Under the pieces are notes generated by a model, which worked only from the letters and a program-made list of their open reading frames with translations, was not told the origin of the DNA and made no database searches. A stretch of DNA of 19,169 bases. Source: Hyphomicrobiaceae bacterium UBA2767. Its GTDB lineage: Bacteria > Pseudomonadota > Alphaproteobacteria > Rhizobiales > Methyloligellaceae. The stretch spans positions 1 to 19,169 of the forward strand of contig DEIT01000175.1 of NCBI GenBank assembly GCA_002352635.1, in the 5' to 3' direction. The first letter of the stretch is position 1, and each line of letters opens with the position of its first letter. Of this stretch, positions 9,360-16,554 are shown one piece after another. Position numbers and translations under genes: made by a program.

Positions 9360-11819
9360 CTATTCCCGGGTCTTGAGGGCTGTAATCATGTTGAGGCGGT
9401 CGACGCGTCTGCGCACGATGAGTGCGGAAGCACCGGCCGCCGCCAGCACCACCAGTGCGGAGATGGCATAGGTGTTGGCCTTGATTATGAAGGGGATGGA
9501 ATAAAGATCGCTTTCAAAGCCCTGAACGGTCGCCCAGGCAAAGCCATAGCCGATGATCCATGCCAGCGGTATTGCCGCCGCTACCAACAAGCCGAGTTCC
9601 AGCAGCAATACGTGAGAGACTTCCGCTTTGGAGAAACCGAGGACTCTCAAGCTGGCGAATTCCCGGGCGCGTTCGGAAAGCTGGATACGGGCCGAGTTGT
9701 AGACGACGCCAAAGGCAATGATCACGCTTAGCACCACATACACGGTAGTCATGATGTAAATGTTTTTGGCCAGCGTCTCACGGAATTTGCGCAGAGCTTC
9801 GCCTTGCACGGCGATAGCCGAGACCGCGGGCAATTCCTTGATTTTTTTGTAGAGCTCGTCGGTTCTGCTCTTGTCGAACGCCACATGCACGCCGCTCACA
9901 ACAGGAGATTCATCGAGCAGCTCATTTAGCGCGCGAATATCCATGAACACGGCGAGTCCAAGATAGGACTGAATGATGCCGGCGATCTGCACGCGGCGCG
10001 TGTTGCGACGCAGCCCGGATGATTTGAACTCGGGAGCCTTCTGGTCGCGAACTACGTTCAGAAGTGTCGGGCGGACACTCAGATCAGGCGGTCCCCTGAC
10101 CCGGCTCGCATCGAGGATTTCCACGTCAACTGTGTCACCGCGTTTTAGTTTGAGCAGTTTGGCGACGCGCTCGCTCACCAGCAATCCGGATTCTGGTAGT
10201 TCCACCGGTTCATCATTTTGCCCGAGAACGCGGCTTAAATCTGCACCTGGCGGCTTTCCAGTGATGGCGAGTTTTCGATGGCGATGCCCGTGGCGCAGGC
10301 GTACCGCAACCGCCCGGTATGGTTCCGCTGCGAGCACACCCGGCAAATGTTCGACCGATTGCAGAACGTTCACCGGGCGCTCATCAATAAAATTAACGGT
10401 GGCGTCCTGCCGGTCAGCGCGGAAGTAAACAACGTCGATCATGTATTCGATGGAGTCGATGGAAAACAGCGCCGTGATCAGCAGTGAACCGCTCATTGCG
10501 ATACCGAGCACCGTTAGTCCTGACCGGACGGGCCAGCGCACGATATGACGTATCGCCATGATGGTGAGCTGGCTGAAATGCCGGAACAGATGAAGTTTCT
10601 CGAGACTCAGGCGCGCATAGTTTGTCGGCATTGGTGGCGACATGGCGACCGCGGGAGGCAGGGTGAGGGCGGCGTAAATGCCACGCAAACCGCCCGCGAG
10701 CGCGGTCACCGCAGATATGCCTGCCGCAATGACGTAGATATCCATGCCCCGTTGGAAGATCAAAAACGGGAAGTGGAAGAAGTCTCCATAGAGCCGCGTC
10801 AGCCCTTGCCCGAGCCAGGTTCCAGCGGCCGCACCAATCGCAATCCCCACGCCTGCAATGATCAGCACGAGCTTCATATAGTGCCAGCCGATGGTGACAG
10901 CACCGTAACCCAGGGCCTTCAGCAGACCAATTTGTTCGCGCTCCAGAGCGATAAGCCTGGACAGGGTGATATTGATCAGGAATGCGGAAACCAGCAGAAA
11001 GATTGGAGGGATCACCTGTGCCATGGATTTGAGCTGCTTCAGCTCCGCGTCGATGAAGGCATGACTTTGCTGATCTCTGCGCGCGAATGCACCGGTGCCC
11101 CCGTATCGCTCAAGAAGCGTATCCAGTCGCTCAATTACGTCTGCCTCAACGGCATTGCGCAGCAGTTTGATGCTGACGGAGTTGAACGCACCTTCCTGAT
11201 CGAACATGGCGGCGAGCGCTTTTTCCGACATCCACAGGACCCCGAAGCGCCGGTCGTCAGGAATGAGGTCGCCTGGCCCGAGTGCGTAGATGAACTCGGG
11301 CGACAGGGCGATGCCGACAATTCGCAAGGGGCGCTTGTAGCCATTCAGGATGGCGTGGAACTTGGAGCCCAGGGTGAACGAGTGCGCCTTCGCAAACGCT
11401 TCGTTGACGACCACCTCGTCAACGCGTCCGGGTTCCGGTAGCCGTCCCTCGCGCAGATAGATGCGGTTAAGCCGCAAATCGCGGTGATCAGGCAGGGACA
11501 GGGCCATGCCCGTGGCAGGCTGCACCATGCCTTTAATGTCGAGGAGTGCGAATTCGGCAATCCGCGCTTCGGCAGCAGCCACGCCCGGGATTTCAAGGAT
11601 CTGTTGTTCTACGAATTGCGGTGCTCGTTTGGCGGTGGCGAATATGTCCGCAAACCGGTAACGCTCATAATAGGCGGAACGCGTTTCTTCCAGAGACCTG
11701 TACGCACCGACAGCCAGAATAAGTGTGGTGACCCCCGACGCCAAAACGAGCGCAATGGCCAGTGCCTGTGCCCACAGCCGGATAACGTCGCGCAGCAGTT
11801 TCTTGTCGAGGGTGCTCAT
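9360..11819 (-). CDS. ABC transporter permease with two FtsX domains
   Basis: An 819-residue inner-membrane protein. Transmembrane helix 1 (about 16-38) is followed by a periplasmic MacB-like domain (about 40-260) and a helix cluster at about 268-385. A second set follows: a helix at about 432-452 after VRWPVRSGLTVLGIAMSG, a second periplasmic domain, and three C-terminal helices at about 690-805. Each half carries the FtsX signature near the first helix of its cluster (IGLLKALGYG at about 297-306 and FASLRVLGFSKAEV near 730). This is the double-length arrangement seen in long-chain FtsX-type permeases that drive mechanotransmission or lipid/peptide export, unlike single-repeat MacB with a fused ATPase. 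It begins 7 bases after the ATPase gene and ends 4 bases before the adaptor gene, so the three are co-transcribed. Confidence 0.93.
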   Translation of the reverse strand: MSTLDKKLLRDVIRLWAQALAIALVLASGVTTLILAVGAYRSLEETRSAYYERYRFADIFATAKRAPQFVEQQILEIPGVAAAEARIAEFALLDIKGMVQPATGMALSLPDHRDLRLNRIYLREGRLPEPGRVDEVVVNEAFAKAHSFTLGSKFHAILNGYKRPLRIVGIALSPEFIYALGPGDLIPDDRRFGVLWMSEKALAAMFDQEGAFNSVSIKLLRNAVEADVIERLDTLLERYGGTGAFARRDQQSHAFIDAELKQLKSMAQVIPPIFLLVSAFLINITLSRLIALEREQIGLLKALGYGAVTIGWHYMKLVLIIAGVGIAIGAAAGTWLGQGLTRLYGDFFHFPFLIFQRGMDIYVIAAGISAVTALAGGLRGIYAALTLPPAVAMSPPMPTNYARLSLEKLHLFRHFSQLTIMAIRHIVRWPVRSGLTVLGIAMSGSLLITALFSIDSIEYMIDVVYFRADRQDATVNFIDERPVNVLQSVEHLPGVLAAEPYRAVAVRLRHGHRHRKLAITGKPPGADLSRVLGQNDEPVELPESGLLVSERVAKLLKLKRGDTVDVEILDASRVRGPPDLSVRPTLLNVVRDQKAPEFKSSGLRRNTRRVQIAGIIQSYLGLAVFMDIRALNELLDESPVVSGVHVAFDKSRTDELYKKIKELPAVSAIAVQGEALRKFRETLAKNIYIMTTVYVVLSVIIAFGVVYNSARIQLSERAREFASLRVLGFSKAEVSHVLLLELGLLVAAAIPLAWIIGYGFAWATVQGFESDLYSIPFIIKANTYAISALVVLAAAGASALIVRRRVDRLNMITALKTRE

Positions 11820-11826
11820 GGTGCCA

Positions 11827-12570
11827 TCACCATTGCACTTTCGACGGGCCCACCCGCCGCTTGTTTACGTCGGTCCGCACGATCTTGCCGTCTCCGAAAT
11901 AGAAGACGCGGTGCGCAATGCCGGCGATGGCCACATTGTGGGTTATGACAGCGGTGGTGGTGCCGAGCTCCTCATTGACTGATGTGAGGGCCTCGAGCAC
12001 CTGCACGCCTGTCTTTGAGTCGAGGGCGCCGGTGGGCTCATCGCACAGCAGAACCTCCGGGCGCTTGGCGATGGCACGGGCAATCGCCACGCGCTGCTGT
12101 TCACCGCCGGAGAGCTGCGCGGGGAAGTGATCGAGACGATGGCCAAGGCCCACAAGATCCAGTGCCTCGTCCGGTTTCATCGGATTTTTTGAGATTTCCG
12201 TGACCAGCGCCACGTTTTCGCGTGCACTCAAACTCGGGATCAGATTGTAGAATTGGAACACAAATCCCACATGGTCGCGCCGGAAGCGAGTGAGTTCACG
12301 TTCGCGCATGGCGGTGATTTCCGCGTCTCGGAAGAAGGCGGTTCCAGCGGTCGCGGTGTCGAGCCCGCCCAGAATGTTCAGAAGGGTTGATTTGCCGCTG
12401 CCCGAGGGTCCCAGAAGAACCGCAAGTTCACGCTCGTAAAGCGCAAGATCAACACCGGCTAACGCATGAATTTCGACCTCGCCGGTGTGGTAAACCTTGG
12501 TCAGCCCTTCAATCCGGAACATGGGCGTCGGAGCTGCGCGAGGTTGGTTTTTTTTGCGCGGTGCGGGCAT
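11827..12570 (-). CDS. ABC transporter ATP-binding protein (MacB/LolD-like)
   Basis: A 247-residue nucleotide-binding subunit for the FtsX-type permease. Walker A GPSGSGKST is at 54-62, the Q-loop Gln at 106 (FVFQFYNLIPSLSARENV), the signature LSGGEQQR at 153-160, Walker B LLCDEP at 174-179 followed by TGALD, and the switch His at 211. The FQ..NLIP.L...ENV segment is typical of the MacB/LolD export class. The first 16 residues are basic and proline-rich and precede the usual MFRIEGLTKVY start, so initiation may instead be at Met17 (position 12522); neither start has a strong ribosome site. It is the first gene of the exporter operon and is divergent from the flavoprotein gene at 12859. Confidence 0.93.
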   Translation of the reverse strand: MPAPRKKNQPRAAPTPMFRIEGLTKVYHTGEVEIHALAGVDLALYERELAVLLGPSGSGKSTLLNILGGLDTATAGTAFFRDAEITAMRERELTRFRRDHVGFVFQFYNLIPSLSARENVALVTEISKNPMKPDEALDLVGLGHRLDHFPAQLSGGEQQRVAIARAIAKRPEVLLCDEPTGALDSKTGVQVLEALTSVNEELGTTTAVITHNVAIAGIAHRVFYFGDGKIVRTDVNKRRVGPSKVQW

Positions 12571-12653
12571 CTGTCTGATGCATCATATAGAGCGGATAAG
12601 GAGAATATTAAACGATTAAGTCCACCCTGCTGGTGTGGCGTATTGGCCGCCTT

Positions 12654-12667
12654 ATACCAATTGGTAT
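12654..12667. promoter_or_regulatory. Perfect 14-base palindrome ATACCAATTGGTAT, candidate operator
   Basis: The sequence is identical to its reverse complement over 14 bases and lies between two divergent operons. By simple counting about one such palindrome is expected by chance in a window of this size, but well under 0.1 in its total intergenic sequence, so the location is suggestive. It overlaps a possible plus-strand -35 box. The form is compatible with a dimeric helix-turn-helix repressor site; the regulator is not identifiable. Confidence 0.4.
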
Positions 12668-12689
12668 TCATCAATCAGGCGTTTGTAAC
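12661..12689 (+). promoter_or_regulatory. Candidate promoter for the flavoprotein-oxidoreductase operon
   Basis: TTGGTA (12661-12666) and TGTAAC (12684-12689) are separated by 17 bases; each matches 4 of 6 consensus bases. The -35 box is inside the right half of the 14-base palindrome, so a protein bound there would occlude it. Transcription would start near 12696, upstream of the short ORF. The call rests on consensus matching only. Confidence 0.3.
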
Positions 12690-12723
12690 TTGCGTCTGCC
12701 GAAAGGGTCTGATCGGATACCAG

Positions 12724-12813
12724 ATGGAGCCATGGCTGGATTCGTTTCCCGCCATGAATTGGGAGGAACGGACGGCGCGTTTGGCCCGTATTAGACGGGT
12801 GCTGTCCGCATAG
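12724..12813 (+). CDS. Possible short leader ORF (29 codons)
   Basis: ATG at 12724 opens a 29-residue frame ending in TAG at 12811-12813, 45 bases before the flavoprotein gene. The peptide MEPWLDSFPAMNWEERTARL continues with ARIRRVLSA and looks like an amphipathic, arginine-rich helix. The ribosome site is weak (CGGA, about 6 bases away). The same frame is open upstream, but with no better start. It may be a leader peptide, a small protein, the remnant of a larger gene, or chance. I do not recognise it. Confidence 0.25.
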   Translation: MEPWLDSFPAMNWEERTARLARIRRVLSA

Positions 12814-12858
12814 AGCCAACGCCGCTATTGACGCTGGGCGGTTAGAGGTTTTGGGCTG

Positions 12859-14700
12859 ATGAGCTCATCCGATGTTGCCGTCAAAAGCCGCGGTATGCGG
12901 CCGACGGACATCTCAGATCCGGCCTATTTTCACAAGGTCGTGGACTGCCAGTGGGCTTGCCCCGCGCACACGCCAGTTCCCGAATACATCCGGTTGATTG
13001 CGCAAAAGCGCTTCACGGAAGCTTATATGCTCAACTGGGAGTCCAACGTGTTTCCAGGTGTTCTCGGGCGCACATGCGACCGCCCATGCGAACCGGCTTG
13101 CCGACGCGGACGTCTTCAGGAAAAACCGGTGGCAATCTGCCGTCTGAAACGGGTCGCAGCGGACTATCGCGGCGATGTGTCCGACTTGCTGCCTAAAGCA
13201 CCAAAGAAAAAGAACGGCAAACGCGTCGCACTGCTGGGGGCGGGACCGGCCTCACTTGTCGTGGCACGCGATCTCATGCCGCTTGGATACACCTGTGTGC
13301 TGTTTGAGAAGGACCCGAGAGGGGGCGGGCTCATGCGCACCAATATTCCGCCGTTCCGCCTGCCGGAGAAGGTGCTGGACGAAGAGGTTGGATATATCGT
13401 CGACATGGGCGTTGAGACCCGTTTCGGCGAAGAGGTGACCAGCCTCAAGGCGCTGTTGGATGAAGAGTTCGATGCCGTATTTGTCGGTACCGGAGCGCCG
13501 CGCGGCAAGGACTTGAACATTCCAGGCCGTGACGAGGCGGACGCCAACATCCATATCGGCATTGACTGGCTCACTTCTATTGCATTCGAGCACACAAAGA
13601 AGGTTGGCAAGCGTGTGGTTGTGATCGGTGGTGGCAATACGGCAATGGATTGCTGCCGTTCAGCACTGCGGCTTGGGGGCAAGGATGTTCGCGTGACGGT
13701 TCGCTCCCCTCGCGCCGACATGAAAGCGTCGGATTGGGAAATCGAGGATGCCGAGCATGAAGGCATTCCCATCTTCGATAATCATCAACCCAAGGAATTC
13801 ATTGTCGAGAACGGCAAACTGAAGGGCATGAAATTCGCCCTTGTCGAGGCGGAATATTCAGATGACGGCAAACGCACGCTGGTACCGACTGGCGAAGAGG
13901 TGGTGTTCGAGTGCGATGACGTTCTGATGGCCATCGGCCAGGACAACGCCTTCCCGTGGATCGAACGCGATATCGGTATCGACTTCAACGAGTGGGAGAT
14001 GCCGGACGTAGACAAGACAACAATGATGTCGACAAGGCCGGGCGTTTTCTTTGGCGGCGATGCGGCCTGGGGCCCGGAAAACATCATTTGGGCAGTAGCA
14101 CACGGCCATCAGGCGGCGATCTCCATCGGCCTCTTCTGTCATGGCAAGGATCTGAAAGCAGAACGCCCAGCGCCCGGCGCCAGTCTTGTCAGTCAAAAGA
14201 TGGGCATTCACGAGTGGGCTTACGACAATGACTATTCTGAAGATGGGCGCTTTGTAGTGCCCCATCAGGATCAGAAGATCACGCTCAAGGATCTGAAGGC
14301 TGAGGTGGAACTCGGGTTTGACGACGAGTTGGCCTATCTCGAAGCGGAGCGTTGCCTGAACTGCGATATACAGACGGTGTTCATCCGCGATTTGTGCATT
14401 GAGTGCGACGCCTGTGTCGACATCTGTCCTGTCGACTGCATCAATTTTACGGGGAACGGTGAGGAGCAGGATTTGCGCCCTCGATTGCGTGTTCCTGCTT
14501 CAAATTTGTCTCAGGATATCTATGTCTCAGACGTGCTCAAGACCGGGCGTATTATGGCCAAGGATGAGGACTTGTGCCTCCACTGCGGACTGTGCGCGGA
14601 ACGCTGTCCGACGGGCGCATGGGATATGCAGCAATTCACCTATGTGGAACGCCAGGCCAATCCGGCTGGCCAGCCCAATTGCATGGCGTATATCAAATGA
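12859..14700 (+). CDS. GltD-like FAD/NAD(P) iron-sulfur oxidoreductase, electron-transfer subunit of a 2-oxoacid oxidoreductase
   Basis: A 613-residue cytoplasmic flavoprotein. Residues 1-110 form the Fe-S domain shared by GltD, NfnB and dihydropyrimidine dehydrogenase, with Cys30, 34, 73, 77, 81 and 94. The FAD-binding GAGPAS is at 127-132 and GGGLMRTNIPPFRLP at 155-169. The NAD(P)-binding GGGNTAMD is at 257-264, with FGGDAAWG at 398-405. The C-terminus adds a two-cluster ferredoxin domain (Cys513/516/519/523 and Cys573/576/579/583, with Cys527 nearby) and an extra CLNC at 499-502. Its TGA overlaps the ATG of the 2-oxoacid oxidoreductase alpha gene (ATGA), so it is very probably a subunit that passes electrons between the thiamine enzyme and NAD(P). 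A ribosome site AGAGG lies 10 bases before the ATG. As I recall, a three-subunit 2-oxoglutarate:NADP+ oxidoreductase of this kind was described from Azoarcus evansii. It could alternatively be a stand-alone GltD paralogue, but the coupling argues against that. Confidence 0.9.
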   Translation: MSSSDVAVKSRGMRPTDISDPAYFHKVVDCQWACPAHTPVPEYIRLIAQKRFTEAYMLNWESNVFPGVLGRTCDRPCEPACRRGRLQEKPVAICRLKRVAADYRGDVSDLLPKAPKKKNGKRVALLGAGPASLVVARDLMPLGYTCVLFEKDPRGGGLMRTNIPPFRLPEKVLDEEVGYIVDMGVETRFGEEVTSLKALLDEEFDAVFVGTGAPRGKDLNIPGRDEADANIHIGIDWLTSIAFEHTKKVGKRVVVIGGGNTAMDCCRSALRLGGKDVRVTVRSPRADMKASDWEIEDAEHEGIPIFDNHQPKEFIVENGKLKGMKFALVEAEYSDDGKRTLVPTGEEVVFECDDVLMAIGQDNAFPWIERDIGIDFNEWEMPDVDKTTMMSTRPGVFFGGDAAWGPENIIWAVAHGHQAAISIGLFCHGKDLKAERPAPGASLVSQKMGIHEWAYDNDYSEDGRFVVPHQDQKITLKDLKAEVELGFDDELAYLEAERCLNCDIQTVFIRDLCIECDACVDICPVDCINFTGNGEEQDLRPRLRVPASNLSQDIYVSDVLKTGRIMAKDEDLCLHCGLCAERCPTGAWDMQQFTYVERQANPAGQPNCMAYIK

Positions 14701-16529
14701 AACGGTCCTTCGATTTCGTTATCAAATTTGCCAATGTGAACGGCTCTGGTTCGGCCAGTGCCAATCTGCTGTTCGCCAAGTCGCTGTTCCGGATGGGGCT
14801 CGGCGTCGTGCCAAAGAACATCTTTCCGTCAAACATCCAGGGGCTGCCGACCTGGTATGAGGTTCGCGTCACCCAGGCCGGGCGCACCGCGCGACGCGAT
14901 GGCGTCGACATCATGGTTGCGATGAACGCGCAAACCTATTCGCAGGACATTGCAGAGATCACGGCTGGTGGATATCTCATGTACGATTCCAGCCTGCCGC
15001 GGCCGTTTTCGCGCAAGGATATTACTATTCTCGGCATGCCTATCGCACGCATGTGCGCGGAGGTTTATGAGCGCCCCCGCGAGCGCCAGCTGTTCAAGAA
15101 CGTCGTTTATGTCGGTGCGCTGACGGCACTTCTGGACATGGACTTCGATGTCGTGAAGCAGGCGGTTTATGACCGTTTTGATGGCAAGGACCACCTCATC
15201 GGGCCAAACATCAAGGCGCTTGAGATGGGTCGCGAGTATGCGCTCAAGAATTTTGACTGCCCGCTGCCCATCCGAGTGAAGCCGGGCAAGGGAGACAAAG
15301 ACCGCATTATGGTCACCGGGAATGAGGCAGCGGCGTTGGGCTGCGTCTATGCCGGTGCCACGGTCGCTGCCTGGTATCCGATTACTCCTTCTACGTCGCT
15401 CGCAGAAGCCTTCGAGCGTCACGCCAAACGTTTGCGCGTCGACAAGGATGGCAAGCGTCAGGTTGCAGTCATCCAGGCTGAGGACGAACTGGCGGCGATC
15501 GGCATGGTCATTGGTGCCGGGTGGAACGGCGTGCGCGCATTCACGTCCACTTCGGGCCCGGGCATTTCTCTGATGTCTGAGTTCATGGGGCTGGCTTACT
15601 TCGCAGAGGTGCCGCTGGTTCTCTTTGATGTCCAGCGCGGTGGGCCATCCACGGGCATGCCGACACGTACACAGCAGTCAGACATTACCACATGCGCCTA
15701 CGCCTCACATGGCGATACCAAACAGGTTCTGTTGTTCCCAGCGGACCCGAAAGAATGTTTCGATTTGACAGTCGAGGCTTTTGATTTGGCGGAGCGTTTG
15801 CAGACGCCGGTTATCGTCATGAGTGATCTCGATATTGGAATGAACGAGTGGGTAACGAAACCGCTCGAATGGGACGATGCGCGCGCCCACGACCGAGGCA
15901 AGGTGATGGATGCGGAGATGCTCGACCGGGTGGAGTATTTCGGGCGGTACTGGGATGTGGATGGAGATGGTATTCCCTACCGCACCTTGCCCGGTACCCA
16001 CCCCTCCAAGGGTGCGTTTTTCACGCGTGGTTCATCCCATGACAACTTCGCCACCTATACCGAAGATGGTGAAGTGAACGCGGAAAACCTGGACCGGCTC
16101 ACCCGCAAATTCGCGACAGCAGCAAACTTCATGCCCAAACCGGTTATTCGCAAAAGCGGCCGTTCCAGCAAACTCGGTATTATCAATTTCGGCTCTACCG
16201 AACCTGCGGTGCGCGAAGCTTGTGAATTGCTGGCGCGGGAAGGGTACAAGCTGAATACCATGCGGCTGCGCGCATTTCCTTTTGGCAAGCAGGTGACCAG
16301 GTTCGCCGACCAGCATGAACGCATTTTTGTGGTCGAACAGAACCGCGATGCACAGATGCGCTCGCTGCTGATGACCGAAGCCGGTATCCCGGGCGAGAAG
16401 TTGGTGCCGGTTTTGAACTATGACGGCATGCCGCTCACTGCGGAGTGGGTGAAGAATCAGATCGAGGCCGTGATCGAAACAGACAAGTCGGTTGCAGCCG
16501 CGATGCAGTTGTCTATGCGGGCAATGTAG
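14697..16529 (+). CDS. 2-oxoacid:acceptor oxidoreductase subunit alpha (fused gamma-alpha), second system
   Basis: A 610-residue catalytic subunit of a thiamine-dependent, CoA-acylating 2-oxoacid oxidoreductase. Residues about 1-190 form the gamma domain, with an unusual glycine motif NVNGSGSASANLLFAK in place of the common GxGGQG. The alpha domain has YPITP at 227-231, AEDE at 261-264, STSGPG at 284-289 and DVQRGGPSTGMPT at 311-323. The C-terminal domain includes LGIINFGSTEPAVRE and VEQNRDAQMRSLL. The start at 14697 is chosen because this ATG overlaps the TGA of the flavoprotein gene; the frame is open 41 codons upstream, but there it runs through the conserved end of that gene. The substrate is unknown: 2-oxoglutarate, pyruvate, branched-chain or aromatic 2-oxoacids are all possible. 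It is clearly distinct from KorA in the same window. Confidence 0.92.
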   Translation: MKRSFDFVIKFANVNGSGSASANLLFAKSLFRMGLGVVPKNIFPSNIQGLPTWYEVRVTQAGRTARRDGVDIMVAMNAQTYSQDIAEITAGGYLMYDSSLPRPFSRKDITILGMPIARMCAEVYERPRERQLFKNVVYVGALTALLDMDFDVVKQAVYDRFDGKDHLIGPNIKALEMGREYALKNFDCPLPIRVKPGKGDKDRIMVTGNEAAALGCVYAGATVAAWYPITPSTSLAEAFERHAKRLRVDKDGKRQVAVIQAEDELAAIGMVIGAGWNGVRAFTSTSGPGISLMSEFMGLAYFAEVPLVLFDVQRGGPSTGMPTRTQQSDITTCAYASHGDTKQVLLFPADPKECFDLTVEAFDLAERLQTPVIVMSDLDIGMNEWVTKPLEWDDARAHDRGKVMDAEMLDRVEYFGRYWDVDGDGIPYRTLPGTHPSKGAFFTRGSSHDNFATYTEDGEVNAENLDRLTRKFATAANFMPKPVIRKSGRSSKLGIINFGSTEPAVREACELLAREGYKLNTMRLRAFPFGKQVTRFADQHERIFVVEQNRDAQMRSLLMTEAGIPGEKLVPVLNYDGMPLTAEWVKNQIEAVIETDKSVAAAMQLSMRAM

Positions 16530-16554
16530 GCGCACAAGGGAGAGCAGGGCAGCC

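Larger units (their letters stand above)
12571..12858. other. Divergent intergenic region between exporter operon and flavoprotein-2-oxoacid oxidoreductase operon
   Basis: This 288-base region must hold promoters for both directions. It contains the 14-base palindrome and the short ORF listed separately. On the minus strand TATATG (complement of 12584-12589) could be a -10 box for the exporter, which would give a nearly leaderless message for the ATG at 12570; no good -35 box accompanies it. Confidence 0.5.

Noticed and set aside
10545..11441. Plus-strand open frame of 298 codons opposite the FtsX permease
   Set aside because: The composition is random-looking and it lies antisense to a convincing membrane protein gene.
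12858..12869. 12-base palindrome GATGAGCTCATC across the flavoprotein start codon
   Set aside because: About five 12-base palindromes are expected by chance in a window of this size, and part of it is coding sequence, so it is not reported as a regulatory site.
14829..15422. Minus-strand open frame inside the second alpha subunit gene
   Set aside because: It is antisense to the conserved gamma-alpha domains and has no family resemblance.
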